Shown one piece after another: positions 1 to 11,869 of a DNA stretch of 64,000 nucleotides. The position numbers were made by a program, and so were the translations under genes. The notes beneath the pieces were generated by a model. The model did no database searches and was not told the DNA's origin. It saw only the letters and a program-made list of their open reading frames with translations. The stretch is from contig NC_051852.1 of assembly GCF_905115235.1 (NCBI RefSeq), positions 124,200,027 to 124,264,026 of the forward strand, in the 5' to 3' direction. The DNA comes from Hermetia illucens. Taxonomy: Eukaryota; Arthropoda; Insecta; Diptera; Stratiomyidae. Every line of letters starts with the position of its first letter. The stretch's first letter is position 1.

Positions 1-1064
1 CGGGGAGAGCTCAACTAGTTGTTCTTATTCACTTTTTCAACACCTGTGGAAACGTTTTTTCCAGATTTTCCATTTTCCCGGGAAAATGTTAGAGCATGCG
101 TGCTCTTTCCAGTGGGAAAATTCATGGCTGGAAAGAAAGCTTTGACCGTGGCAAACACAGGTGGAGGGAAGTACACGTGGTCTTGAAAGCTTCAAAATAG
201 CTCCAGTGGTTTGGCTGCAAAAAAAAATTGTCAATCACCTACCCTTGAAAAAGTTGGGGAGAAGTAGTAGAAACCTGGGTGCATATATTCACAGGAAGTT
301 GTGTTTCTCTTGAGAAGCATTATTCAATATGTGAAAGGAATTTCTTAACAGTAAGTCACCTCAAACTCCATCAAATACTGCACTAAAGTTTCTTCTATGA
401 TGCACTGCGCTCCTGTTTCCACTGCAAGGACTTTCATCACTCGGAGTTCTTGGAAGTTAATTTAAAAAATATTTCAGGAATTCCTTGCTTAGACAGGAAA
501 GGTAAATGCTCCTTATTCTCGAACAGAAGCTGAAAAATCAGAAGAAGAATCAATCGTAAACAGAAAAGGAATCCTATCTTATTTTGAAAATGCAAAGATA
601 TGTAAGCGATCAATTATTTTTTGGCCAAATAATTACTTCTTGATTCTTCTAAATAATTTTGCGATGGATGCGGATTTTCCCTTCGATAATGGATGTCGGT
701 AGCAATAGGAAGTCATCCTGTTCCAGGAAGAATTAAAAGAACTGATGATAAATTGCATTTTACGCCCCTTGGAGTGAAAATATCGATGGGTTTGGGATTT
801 ATTAAACACGAAGACGTTCTGTACTAAAGAAAAGGGCTGGTATTAGCCATGAAATATGCTCCCTTTATATCATCCATGCATTTTAAGATCAACCCCTACT
901 AATGTATGGGCAAAGATAGGGTTTCTTGAGGTCGACAGGATGTTTCAATGCCACCAGAGAAAAGATAAGCAAATTCGAAAAGACTCATCTCAGCAAACGA
1001 ATTCGAAAATCGAATAAACAAGACTTAAAAGGCCAGAAAAAGAAGTAAGCGTTCAAGCAGTTCT
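1..1064. other. no gene recognised
   Basis: I see no gene or familiar repeat here. Open frames are short and match nothing I recognise. Confidence 0.4.
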
Positions 1065-1119
1065 TTACATTGAAGACCGCGGAGTATATGAAAGCAGAAT
1101 TAAGAAAAAAAATTGAAAA

Positions 1120-2210
1120 ATAAAACTCCGTCGTAACCGGTCCCAAACCTGGTTGTGAAAGGAAGCGGGATAGATAGCTTCAGTCTGAATGCCTATACGC
1201 CACCACAGCGTTTCAAGGGGTAGGTGAGGGAAGTGCAGGGATTTTGCAATTCTGCAGATCACTCATTGAGGAAGCTATCACAACCCGACGCAGTTAAGTA
1301 TAAAATGCAATCGCAAAAAATGAGAAGAGGGAAAAATTTAAAGTCCGGCACGAATAACCGGCGGGAGTCGTCTGTCTTGGCGACCGAGTCGGGGTCCCGT
1401 TATGGACAGCACGGCGTCGAAACTGCTAATCCTGGGGCCGTTCGACGTCTAGGCGCCCGGTTACCAGGAACATGGCTCCGCCAGCTACAACTGCTTCGCC
1501 ATAATCTGTGACGACTACTTCAGCAGGTTTGCATAGGCAGCGGATGAAATGGACTGTGAAGATGAACCTCTTTATCATTCGCTCCTACTACAAAATAACG
1601 GAACAACAGGTACAACATCTTATCGCTCCACCACGCAACACCACGTCGCACTGCGGCAACAGTTTCAGTAGTCGCCGAAACATACTTCATCACCGTCCAA
1701 CTGAAGTCTCCGTTGAGGTTCGGGAAGATTTCCAAAGAGCGTGTATAGAATTTTCGGACAATGCTAGGCTGACTCAACACAGCTCTGGTAATGCCAGCAG
1801 ACAGGTGAAGAATAAAGTGCAAAGGGTTTACCGAAACTAGGCCGTCCCCAGTGACACAGTCGTAGTTGAAATTCTGGGCACATTAAAGCTTTTTGTCGTA
1901 CGCAGTTAGATGCGACGGTATAGCAAAAGTCACTCCAGACGTATCCAAAATACAACGTACGAGAGGAACCAGCGCAGTTTCTTCAGATCACTCAATGAAT
2001 CATAGCAAAACGTCCCGACAATGTAGTTCTCGGTAACGGAAGCGAAAGGATATTGGGGTGAACTTTGCGGGTTACCCATCCAGCATGCTTAGCGGATTAC
2101 TGCCGAAGGCACCCGCTGTGTTTTTTTGTGGGCGTGAATTTTACGGATGTTGCCAAAGAGGGGATTAGACGAGCCATAAACAGTTCGAAGAGCTAGGGAG
2201 GCGGAGCTAG
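1120..2210 (+). mobile_element. R4-clade LINE, decayed 5' part
   Basis: This stretch aligns by eye along its whole length with 18480-19900, for example the blocks beginning at 1140 and 18486 and those at 1775 and 19460. The longer copy continues into a recognisable R4-type reverse transcriptase, so this is the 5' part of the same family. Readable scraps around 1800-2060 match the region just before the reverse transcriptase (the arginine-rich part followed by an EYWG-like block). All frames are broken. The copy stops near 2210, where an unrelated LINE begins. The clade call is inference from the sister copy. Confidence 0.6.
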
Positions 2211-2224
2211 TAAAGGATCCGACG

Positions 2225-3059
2225 CAGAACTTCTGGTAGAGAAATCAGGTTGCACTGTTGATTTGATTTACAATTAGTGAGGGCCTCAGGTATGGACTTT
2301 CTCTTTAAATACGTAACAAACCACAATGGTATTATATACAGAAAGGAGGAAACTGAGTAGTTCTTGCCTCCCAGAGATAAGAGGTACAACCATTCAACTC
2401 TCCGAAGAAGTGAAATATCTAGGAGTTATGCTAGACAAAAAGCTTGTCCAGAACGAACATGCAGAGATAAAAACGAAGCGAGCTATGTACTGTGTAGGCG
2501 AATTTTGGCTCGACAAGGTGACTTACGCCTCATGTATGTTAATAATAATACATATCATTACGCCGAAGTTCACTTATGCGTATATAGTGTGGTGTATTAA
2601 CGTGAAACAAAAGCATTTTCACAGTAATTTAATCGCACTGTCTTGTGTTCTTATGTCTGGGTATTACCGGTACCATAAGCGCAACTTCTACTCAATTTTA
2701 AGCCGTTGCAATATGTAGTATATTCAAGGCAATGCAATGAAAGCAGCTCATAAACTAACTCATTTAGACCTGTGAGAAGACAATGGACGCAAGGGGCAGA
2801 GATCAATGGATGAGTTATGTCTACAGGCATCTAGTCTTTGTAATACCTTCTGATTCTCGGATCCCCACATACCTGATTAGTAGAAGTTGTAAAGTTATCC
2901 GCGAACGTAGAGAAAACTGAAACGAACCAAAGGAATGTATGACGGAATATACGGAGGTCTCGTACACCGATGGGCTCAAAAACAGAGTATGGTTCTGCAG
3001 CAATATCACTCAGCAGCAGAGTACAGCAGTATATCACTCGAACAAAAACGAGAAGAGAG
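2225..3059 (+). mobile_element. LOA/I-type LINE, part 1 (RT end to RNase H start)
   Basis: The reading frame from 2326 gives KYLGVMLDKKL, the conserved block after the catalytic part of a Jockey/R1/LOA-group reverse transcriptase. Further on, VSYTDGLKN at about 2960 matches the start of an RNase H domain (usual form YTDGSK). The element resumes at 5958, because an RTE element has inserted at 3060. A sister copy lies at 44763-45865 on the other strand and shares the RRKL...EEVKYLG block and the stretch at 2850-2930. Frames are broken. Confidence 0.7.
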
Positions 3060-3067
3060 CATTAGTT
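3060..3067 (+). repeat. target-site repeat, left (CATTAGTT)
   Basis: The eight bases CATTAGTT recur at 5950-5957. The pair brackets the RTE copy exactly and lies inside the interrupted LINE, as expected for a target-site duplication. Confidence 0.65.
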
Positions 3068-5949
3068 AGGGCAGTCAAAAGGTAGTATAGGTCCCAGGGC
3101 GAAACGTGGATTTGTACCCACTATAGAGCATAAGACCTGGGAAACACCTGCTGAACCAACACCAACAGCTCTACTACCAAATTCTATCTCCACCTCCACG
3201 TGGTGACCGCTGGGAGTTCTTTCTTTATGAAATACTGCAGAAGGAGAATGATGTACCAACTGGTACTCTAGGTTAAGGCTTGGGTAGGGCTGACAACCCT
3301 ACACGGAAAACAACTTGCTACGAAAGCACAACAGGAGCCTCGGACAGGATGGATTTCAAAATGACGAACCCGGCAACGACAACGGATCAACGATTTGCGC
3401 ATTTTATCATGGAGCATGCGCTCCCTGTACAGACCGAATGCTGCTGTGCAGCTAGCCGATACCCAATCCCAATATAAGGCTGATGTAACAGCGTTGCATA
3501 TATTACAGCGGCCATTCAGTAAACCATGTGCTCGTAGTTGGTTTCATAGGCAGCCAAAAAATTAAACCTGCTGTTATCGGCTTCAAAAATATAAGTGAAA
3601 GGCAATGCGCTCTGCATTTGCGAGGCAAGTTTAGAAATATAAGCCTCATAAACGTTCACGCCCCTACAGAGGAGACTACAGAGTAAGAGAAGGATACTTC
3701 CTACGAGGCAGTTGAGCGGACCCTCGAAGCCTGTCCTAGATATGATATCAAAATCATTCTTCGAGATTTCGACAGTCAAGTAGGGACGGAGCCCGTATTC
3801 AAGCGGTACGTTGGCTCCCATAGCTTATACCAAAATACAAATGATAACGGACTGCGGATTATTTAATTAGCAGTGCCACACGAAATGGTTGTTGGAAGTA
3901 CCTGGTTTGAGCGGAAAGCGGTCCACAAACACACGTGGGCTTCTCCAGATGGGACCACTTTCAGCCAAATTGACCAAGTGTTGATCAAACGCCGTCACCT
4001 CTCAGCCTTGATGAATGTCAGAACTAGGATCACTATCTCGTTGGCATGGTGCCCCGAGCTCGAATAACAACACCACCTAGAATCTCCTCTGACAATCAGG
4101 TGAGAGTTAACACTGAAGTCATCCACAACACAGCCCTCCGCGACACCTAGAGGAGGGAAATGAATGCCGCAATAACCGCAGTCAACACAGGACCTGGAGA
4201 TGAAGCATCAACAAATGATCTTCACAACCACCTGAAGAACGTTATCATTGATACGGCCACAAAGATGCTTGGCCCCAGCCGCAAAAAAAGTTGGAATATA
4301 AGCTAGTAACGGGGGTGGAAGAATGCTGCATACCGAGTAATGAAAAGAAAAAGGTAGCACGGGAGAACCAACAGGTCTGTAAATTAGAAAAGTACAGGGA
4401 GTAACCGCAACAAGCGCAAGTTTTACCAACAAGTCAGCAGGATGATAGCATAACGAGGGTAAAATTGTACACCGCCAAGAGAGAATTTGGTATCCCGACG
4501 AAATTGATAAGGCTGACTAGGCTAACCCTGACCAATGTGCGAGGCCAAATAAAAGCAGCAAGATCACTCTCAAGACCATTCGGCATCAACAACGGTCTAA
4601 GACAAGGGGATGCCCTATCATGCGTCCTCTTTAACCTGGCCCTCGAGAAAGTGATCCGTGATGCTGATGTAAATGCAAGAGGTACGATCCTCTTTAAGAA
4701 CCACCCGAGACGTATAAACTGCCTTCATCCAAATCGAGCAGGTGGCAATTGGCGCGAGATGTTGGGCTGCACATCTATAAAGGCAAAAAAAGTATATGGT
4801 GGCAACGTCAGCACTGAAAACCAACCAACCAACAACATCAAACCGCACTGTTCAAATGGGAAGAATAAAGATAGGAGACTACAACTTTGAGGCCGTTGAT
4901 AATTTCTCCTACCTAGGGTCGAAAATCACAACCGATAACATCTATGACGGTGAAATCCGCGCACGGTTGTTGTTAACCAACAGAGCCTATTTCAGCTTAC
5001 AAAAACTGTTGCGCTCGAAATGTCTCACCATAGGGTCAAAGCTCTTACTGTACAACACAATGATCTTGCCAGTCCTCATGTATTCCCCCGAGACTTGGGT
5101 TCTTAGCAAGAAGAATTGCGAACTCTTGACCGCGTTCGAGAGAAGAATCCTCTGAAGAATTTTTGGCCCCCGACATGAGGATGGACGATTCGGTAGCCTA
5201 CATAACGATGAAACCTATGAGCGATACCACGACCGTTCGGTTGTGGATAAAATCCGGCTCAATAGGTTACGGTGGGCGGGTCACTTAATCCGTATGGATG
5301 AGGATGATCCCACCCGGAAAGTCTATAAGGGCAATATCTATGGTATAAAAAGAAGACGAGGCAGACCCTGCCTAAGATGGAGCGATGGCGTAGGTCAGGA
5401 CCCCAGACAGCTTTTAGGGATATCGAATGTCTTCCGCTCGAAACGTGCCACCATAGGGTCAAGGCTATTACTGTATAAGACAATGATCTTGCCAATCCTC
5501 ATGTATTCCTCGGAAACTTGGATTCTTAGCAAGAAAAATTGCAAACTCTTGGCCGCGTTCGAGAGAAGAATCCTCCGAAGAATTTTTGGCCCCCTACATG
5601 AGGATGGACGATTCCGTAGTCTACATAACGAAGAAATCTATAAGCGATACCATGACGGTCAGGTTGCCGATAAAATCCGGTTCCATAGGTTACGGTCGGC
5701 GGGTCACTTAATCCGTATGGATGAGCATGATCAAGCCCAGAAAGTCTATAAGGGCAATATCTATGGTAGAAAAGGAAGCCGAGGCAGAGCCTGCCTGAGA
5801 TGGAGCGATGACGTTGGTTAGGACGCCAGACAGCTTTTAGGGATATCGAATTGGTGGACCTCGGCGCAAAACCGGGATGTCTGGATTTCCTTATTAAGGT
5901 AGGCCTAGACCATATACCGATTGTTGCCATGTTGATGATGACGATAATT
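3068..5949 (+). mobile_element. RTE-like non-LTR retrotransposon, copy A
   Basis: An AP-type endonuclease region (about 3090-4070) is followed by reverse transcriptase (about 4440-5900). Readable blocks are LRQGDALSCVLFNLALEKV (4590), FSYLGSKIT, LPVLMYSPETWVLSKKNC and LRWAGHLIRMDEDDP, the typical C-terminal part of insect RTE-like elements. The 3' end is a short GATGAT-type repeat, as in RTE elements. Compared with copy B (37075-40304) it lacks the middle of the RT domain and has an extra tandem unit near its 3' end. Frames are interrupted many times, so it is not active. It is flanked by CATTAGTT repeats and inserted in a LOA/I-type LINE. Confidence 0.85.
5013..5858 (+). repeat. 423-bp tandem duplication inside RTE copy A
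   Basis: The segment starting at GCTCGAAATG (5013) recurs, diverged, from GCTCGAAACG (5436), a period of 423 bp. Both units encode the ETW(V/I)LSKKNC to RMDE block. Copies B and C have a single unit. Confidence 0.85.
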
Positions 5950-5957
5950 CATTAGTT
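5950..5957 (+). repeat. target-site repeat, right (CATTAGTT)
   Basis: Second copy of the eight bases at 3060-3067, immediately after the 3' repeat tail of the RTE element. Confidence 0.65.
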
Positions 5958-6215
5958 GAATATATGTTCAGATTATGAATTTTACAAGACCATACGTGTG
6001 CATCCTGTAATGAGAAAGCGGAATCTACGGTACATTTTCTACATAAATGCCAAGCCTGCGGACGCATCAGATATAAGTTCGTTGCTGCTGGTGTGCAGCG
6101 GATAACACCACATCCGGTAGCGGAAGTCCTGCGATACGTAAGCAAATCTGGAATATTCTGGAATATTCCATAGTGTTCAGAGACTTGCCTTTCTCTCTCA
6201 TACCTCATAAATATA
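5958..6215 (+). mobile_element. LOA/I-type LINE, part 2 (C-terminal Cys/His motif)
   Basis: One frame reads CASCNEKAESTVHFLHKCQACGRIRYKF, shown here only as its pattern C-x2-C-x8-H-x4-C. This is the zinc-binding C-terminal block that follows RNase H in LOA/Jockey-group LINEs. It continues the element cut at 3059. The same block (CPSCSEKAGSKEHFLC) occurs in the sister copy near 44900 on the minus strand. Confidence 0.7.
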
Positions 6216-7080
6216 CACACGCGTGGAATAATTAAGGAAATATAAGGTTCTAACCATCTGTTTCATCGTAAAAGCAAGGTGGACTAACCCGCGATCAAGG
6301 TCTTTGTCATGAAAATTGATACAGTTACTCCGCACTGGATATCGCTGAAGACCAAAACACTAACGACATTTCTAGTGACTTATCAACCAAATCCTTCTGG
6401 AGACAAAAAATGAAGCTAGGGGGTCCTAAACTAAGAATATAAATTGTTACCTATGACGAGGTCGACGATCTTACTCCAAGCAAAGCGATAAACTGCAGAT
6501 TTTCCCGCCTTGAGTGACTACAATAAATAAATTCTACAGTGCAAAATCAGTGAACGGATCAGAAATGCGATATCGAATAGCCTCCTTCTATAAGTAAAAT
6601 AGCACGCGAGCCACACGAAAGTTCCAGATGCGTGAACTGAAGGACAAGATACTGGCGGAGGAGCTACGATACTCATTTTGCTTCTTATTTTCTTCACTAC
6701 AATTCTCTATGTTATCTCCTACAATTCCGATATCCCCATGTTTGAATAATTCGCGTGAGCATTTTAGGTAACCGGAATGCCATGTCCGTCATGCGGCTCA
6801 TGATGGCCTTTCGGATGACTTGGATTCAACACTTCCATCCAGACATCACGCTAAACATGTCTACATCATGTGCGTCAGCTCGCATTTAGCACATACTTTA
6901 TTGCAAAGCCATTCCCTTCTAGCATCATTCAGCATTCATGAAAGGGGATTTGGTGCCGCAGAAAACCAAAGGGGACTCAATGTTTCCCCCTGGAAGATGC
7001 CCCTCCGTATGTGGATGAGCCATGATGTGTTGGTACCCCCACATGTACGCATTGACAAGGTACATGCCACCCTTCCATGA
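6216..7080. other. no gene recognised
   Basis: No family recognised. The open frame at 6820-7080 has no support beyond being open. Confidence 0.35.
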
Positions 7081-7300
7081 CTGTCGCCAAAAACTTTATT
7101 AGTTTCAGATCAATGCCACACATCCGTAGGACATTGACTAGCCAGGTTTGCGGGACGCTGTCAAAAGCCTTGCCTTAATCGGTATGTCGTCTATAGAGAT
7201 TTCTTTGGCCGCTAGCTGCCTGTCCTGCAACCACCGAGTCGATAATGGCCTGCTCTTTGCAACCCCTGATCTCACTCGGCAGCATTTCTACTCCTCGGAC
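7081..7300 (-). mobile_element. R4-clade LINE, RT fragment
   Basis: Read on the minus strand it contains RGCKEQAIIDSVVAGQA, then a block like KAFDSVPQTWLVNVLRMCGI. This is the GC(R/K)EQ...KAFDSVPH region of an R4-type reverse transcriptase and matches 20200-20330 of the longer copy. It is truncated at both ends and lies about 130 bp downstream of the SPH1 stop codon. Confidence 0.7.
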
Positions 7301-7432
7301 AAAATGTTGTGAATGTGTTGAAATGACTTTTGCCATACCATCATAACCGGCTGCATACGACTGAAAATTTTTGCTCAAGAAATAGAACCAGTTCAAAAAA
7401 GAAATCTTTATTAAAGGAGAAAACGATCCATT

Positions 7433-8254
7433 TTATTGAAAACGCCAGTAATAATAAGAAGATTTGTAACCATTACGGGTCACCTCATTAATCCAATTTT
7501 CATATCTCGCCAAATTAACATAAATTGATGGCATATCTGATACGCAGTTTAAAGGAGATGTGAAGATTCCAACTAGACGTGGCTGCCGCGGCCAACCAAT
7601 AACTAAGCCACCGCCTTCATTACCCTCACATGGAACGTGATTATAGCTATCCCAGCTCAATGTACAAATCTGCAAGTATTCATCGTAGGACTTCCCATAT
7701 CGCGCTTTGCATTCCGTAGGCGATATTAATCTGAACATTCCGTAGGTCAATCCTTGATCATGAGCGGGCGAGAATCCTGGCATCACAACGAATCCATTAT
7801 TTCGCTTGTAGCTCGGAGTATCCTCCTTAGCAGCAGTTGAGCCTGACCCATAAGAAATTGGAGCCACTTCTTCCGAAAACCGTAAAACAACTGGTAGCTT
7901 GACCAGAGCGATATTGTCGAAACCAGTAGGGTAAGGGACAACAGAGCTTTCATCCATGGTAACTGAGTACGAATTCCGGGAATCGTTGTAATTCTTCATT
8001 TGAAAGTGGACTGTAAACTGGCCATTCGGGACGCAATGAAGGGAAGTGAGGATCCATCTGTCAGCAATAATTGAGCCGCTGCAATATTCCTGACCCTTGG
8101 TACCGGCACGGGTGATAGTTACGTGGTGGGGAAACCTTCTGAGGGTATCTACCAGCTGTCCTGCAAGAATCCTTCCGCTTGGCTCTGCCAACGCTGTCCT
8201 AGATATAAAGAACAAAACTCCTAATGCGATTGTACAGACTGAATACTTTGCCAT
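7433..8254 (-). CDS. SPH1: secreted trypsin-fold serine protease homologue, catalytically dead
   Basis: The 273-residue product has a signal peptide (residues 1-23), then GR-ILAG in place of the usual R-IVGG activation junction. The fold is chymotrypsin-like, with cysteines corresponding to the 42-58, 168-182 and 191-220 disulfides. His57 is kept (SLHC, residue 73). Asp102 is Asn (FDNIAL, residue 114). The GDSGGP motif reads GNEGGG, so Asp194 is Asn212 and Ser195 is Glu213. The SWG substrate strand reads TSP. It should not cleave peptides; a binding or regulatory role is inferred from other insect SPHs. The frame stays open upstream to 8299, but the ATG at 8254 is preferred because it starts the signal peptide and lies downstream of the predicted start of transcription. 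No intron is needed. AATAAA overlaps the stop (7432-7437) and recurs at 7407-7412. Confidence 0.93.
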   Translation of the reverse strand: MAKYSVCTIALGVLFFISRTALAEPSGRILAGQLVDTLRRFPHHVTITRAGTKGQEYCSGSIIADRWILTSLHCVPNGQFTVHFQMKNYNDSRNSYSVTMDESSVVPYPTGFDNIALVKLPVVLRFSEEVAPISYGSGSTAAKEDTPSYKRNNGFVVMPGFSPAHDQGLTYGMFRLISPTECKARYGKSYDEYLQICTLSWDSYNHVPCEGNEGGGLVIGWPRQPRLVGIFTSPLNCVSDMPSIYVNLARYENWINEVTRNGYKSSYYYWRFQ

Positions 8255-8280
8255 GATGACTTTCACTTCTGTTACTGTAC

Positions 8281-8347
8281 CTGATCGGTAATTTCGCAAG
8301 ACTTAAATAGTCAACACATTGCAACGAGAACATAGCGAACGTTATCT
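8281..8347 (-). promoter_or_regulatory. SPH1 core promoter and GATA-type site
   Basis: On the minus strand a TATTTAAG-like TATA box (8302-8309) stands about 25-30 bp before a TCAG initiator (8281-8284), with AGATAA at 8342-8347 upstream. This matches the layout of the other SPH genes. It is a motif reading, not a measured start. Confidence 0.55.
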
Positions 8348-8869
8348 TCCCGCTGTTTTGTCGCTTTCTGGTACTTCACCTTGCGAATTTGATTGTTGAA
8401 CAACATGTTCTTGTTGCATTTGATGTCGTCAACTATGGCAAAAAATGCTGTTTCAATTCGGGAGTTTTTCTTCTTCGATGTATTCTAGATTGAAGTTAAT
8501 TAATTTGGAAATGTTCTTTCCCCTGATATTAGCAAATACTTCTGATTGGATAACTGATTTGGAAACAGAAGATACGCAGTCGATTAAGTGGAATCCCCGC
8601 AATCGATAGCATAGAATATGTACGAGTACAAAACATTTGATAAGTTTTTGTTTGGGGTTTAAGGATATTTGGAACCAGTATCAAATAGAACTTTGCAGGA
8701 CCCTTCAGGAGAGATTAAAAGGGAACTCAGTCTACTTCCGGCAAAACATTTTATCTTCATCATGTCATATCATCAAATTTACAAATGTATGTATAATGTG
8801 CCGATAGTACATCCGAAGACCAGGTTCCTTTCTAAGACAAAACCGATCCGAGCGAAATAGTGGAAACGT
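8348..8869. other. no gene recognised
   Basis: SPH1 upstream flank. I see no coding signal or familiar repeat. Confidence 0.35.
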
Positions 8870-9260
8870 GGAGAATAAAGGGGTCTCTTCATAAATGTAA
8901 AGAGGAGATGCACGTTTTTAGTCATGAGGGGCATCAAATGAAACATTTCAATTAGAAGTTTCCGAAACTGATGTTAGTTTTGACATCATATATAAAGTGA
9001 GCAAGTTAGGAGTCAAAATGTGCGCCTTTAAAGAGAGAGAGGACTCATTTTCCAATATTATCCAACACAAAAATCTGCAAAAAATCAGGATGATGCGCTT
9101 ATATATAAATTAGACCTCAAAATATGTCCCATACCGATATCTGCTCATATGAACTCAGTAGTAGCATATTACCAACTTTCCAAAATCGGCTGAAAAGCCC
9201 CCTTAATCCCATCTTACGAGTACCACCAGTCCCAAGTTTCATGAAACTCCGGCTATCAGT
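8870..9260 (+). repeat. dispersed non-coding repeat family A, copy 1
   Basis: It shares an ordered series of blocks with 49300-49590: CATCAAATGAAA, then CCTCAAAATATGTCCCATACC (similar, diverged), then a run ending in CCCCCTTAA. It encodes no protein. Class unknown; it could be a non-autonomous DNA transposon. Confidence 0.55.
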
Positions 9261-9789
9261 GTCAAAATTACAGCAAACTTTTCGCCGGAATTTACTCCAT
9301 AGGCCATGCAAATAAGATACTGCCGTTGTAGTTATCGAAATTCAAGAAAGGATTTCACTTAAATTAAACAACGACACATGAATGCAGATTACTCGCCTTC
9401 AGTTAAGTCGGCGGCTACGGCAATTCCGTTTTGCCCAGGTCTAGTGGCTCAGCAGCCAGATGTGCTGGCTCCGGTTCAGGGCCGATGGGTGCATCCAATG
9501 TGCGGTTGGTGAATCCGACGCGGTTCGCACATTAACATAGATGCGTCTATTATGCGCCACATCACTCTACACCACAGCTGAAACCGTGCGGATTCTGCGA
9601 TGAAACCCCGCGACTTAGCTTCGGCCTAGTTGCATTTGACGAGACGGGCGCTTCATGTTGCGGGAAATACCTGTTGCCCTGTAAACGGCGCGAATCTCGA
9701 TAGGGAGATCCACTTGTGCCCTGCTCCGGACGACGAGTTTGAATGCGTTAGTGCTTCACTCCAGGAATTTTAAGAAGCCATCGCCTTCC
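9261..9789. other. unassigned stretch next to a Gypsy fossil
   Basis: GC-richer than its left neighbour. It may be the outer part of the adjoining LTR element, but I recognise no domain in it. Confidence 0.3.
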
Positions 9790-11680
9790 GCGGCCCCCGA
9801 GCAGCATCTACTCTGATGAGGACCTACGAGCACGTTTCGAGATCCTTGAGGCCGCTGACCTTGGTAGTCGAGTGTCGCATAAGTTGAAGCGGCCACAGTT
9901 TCAAAACCGCATCGCTAACCAGGCGCAGCACAACAGTGTCGGTTAAACCCCACCTGGCGTCCAACACAAGGTTGGCAGCGGGCAGTCTTAAATTCTCTCC
10001 GTACATCATTTATGCGAAGCTGTTAGAAAATTCCTCTCGCTTGGCTATTTGGAGGTTGAGTAAGACGACAGGCAGGGTCCGCGACCAAGACGGATCGTCG
10101 CGAGCCATCAAAGTGACATTCAGCGCCCCATTGGACTCCGAGAAGAGAGTAGACTCAAACTCCATTCCCTGGTTCGTGATAAGTACGGCTAATACACCAA
10201 ACCGCGGAATCCATTTTCGACAGAGAGCCTCGGTACGAAATTGTGCCGTAATGTAAGTCAGAGGTTTTGCTTCAGGCCACTGTGTACTCCTGTCAATGAT
10301 TGCGAAGCAATGCTTGTATCCGTGCGATTCTCGCAAAGGGCTAATGTTGTCGAGGAGGATGGTAGTCAACCGAGGGAATACACCAACTTCCTTTTTTACG
10401 TGCTTGTTATTCTTACACTTTTGCCACACGATGCACTATCTGGCCCAAGAATTACGTCCTTGTTCATGGGCGGCCAGAATTATTTTCCGAGACTAACCGG
10501 TTCGTCGCGCAAGATCATGTACAGCGTGAAATAAATCGGCCGAAATAAATGGACTAGGTCCCTTATCTGAGGTCTCGGAGAGTAAATTGGAGTTTCAACG
10601 GAAGATAGGAAACTTCTTCAATTTGTATTTGGAGTTTGTCCAAGATTCGTGATAAAGTGTCCGCAACGACGTTGTCTTTTCTAGACATCTGTTGGATGTC
10701 GGAATTAAATTGGCTGATGAAACTCGGTTGCCGAAGTTGGTGTGGTAGCGCTTTGTCGGGCTTTTATTTAAGCGCGAAAGTAAGGGGCTTGTGGTCCGTA
10801 AACACTGTGAACGGCCTGCCCTCAAGGAAGAAAAGGAAGTATTTAATGGAGAGGTACCGGGCGAATAGCTCACGATCGTAGGCGCTATATTCGGGTTGAG
10901 TTGTTTCGAAAAGAAGCTCAACGGTTGCCAGGTTTGGTTCACCTGTTGGTGAGGAGCGCCACCTACCGCTGTATCTGAGGATTAGTAGAGTATCGGTTGG
11001 GAATTGTCTGATCATTGAGACGCCTGTAATCTCGGCAAGGCCTCCATGGTGTGGAGAGGAGATGACCAACAACTATTGGAAGGTCTACAATACAAATCTA
11101 CAAAATCATCAATCTTTTCCTTTGAAGCAGATGGGAACCAATGGTATTGGCCGAGTGCTGCACGTCGTGCTTAACCGGCTGAGAGAAACTACTTTCAGTA
11201 GTAATGTTGCGATATTTTCTGAGGAGTGCGCCAGTTCGGCGATCGGTAATGCTCTCAAAATAATGGAAACAGTGTCGTTTGCGCAGGTGTAAATTTTTTT
11301 AAAGAGGGGTCTATTAAGGCAGGCAGGTCCACTAACAGCCCATAGTGACACAGGGAGTCTGTACCTAAAATGGGGGTGCGAATGTCCCCAAAACGAGTCG
11401 CCTTGAAAACGTTCGGCGCGATCCGAGACTCACATCCAGCTGCCTGTACCCGTAAGTGCAAATGGGAGATGAATTCGCCACAGCCAGTCGCCAGTTTGGC
11501 GGCGTTAATATGTTTGGGTGCGGATAAAACTGACACCTCCACTTCCGTGTCGGCCAGAAAGCAACGCCTGGTCGGAGGGTCGAAAATTGTAAAACGACAT
11601 GATACTGCCCTTAGGGTAGTCGCCGTCGAGGCACCCAGTGAGCCTCGTTTTTTGTTGTATTGAAATTCAGTCATTCAGTC
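9790..11680 (-). mobile_element. Ty3/Gypsy LTR retrotransposon fossil
   Basis: Read on the minus strand, the parts visible in order are a retropepsin-like region (about 11260-11670), the end of the RT/RNase H region (about 10770-11070) and an integrase core with its C-terminal region (about 9820-10430). The style of the protease and integrase ends suggests the CsRn1-like part of Ty3/Gypsy. No LTR pair was identified. The copy is broken in many places and looks old. Confidence 0.8.
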
Positions 11681-11869
11681 GCGTGAAATTCAAATGTATG
11701 GCAGTACCAGCAAATTGTCAGCAAATTGAGGGTTCCGGCGTGCGACTACCCAAACACCATTTCTAAGAAGTTAGATATTGTCTTCTATTTGTTGTTAAGT
11801 CTAAAATTGATAGACCAGTAGCTTACTCCAACCTAGAATTTTTTTTTATTATGTATATATATATATTTC

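Noticed and set aside
8254-8299. N-terminal extension of SPH1 by 15 residues
   Set aside because: It would begin at a TTG codon, overlaps the predicted initiator, and lies ahead of a perfect signal peptide starting at the internal ATG.
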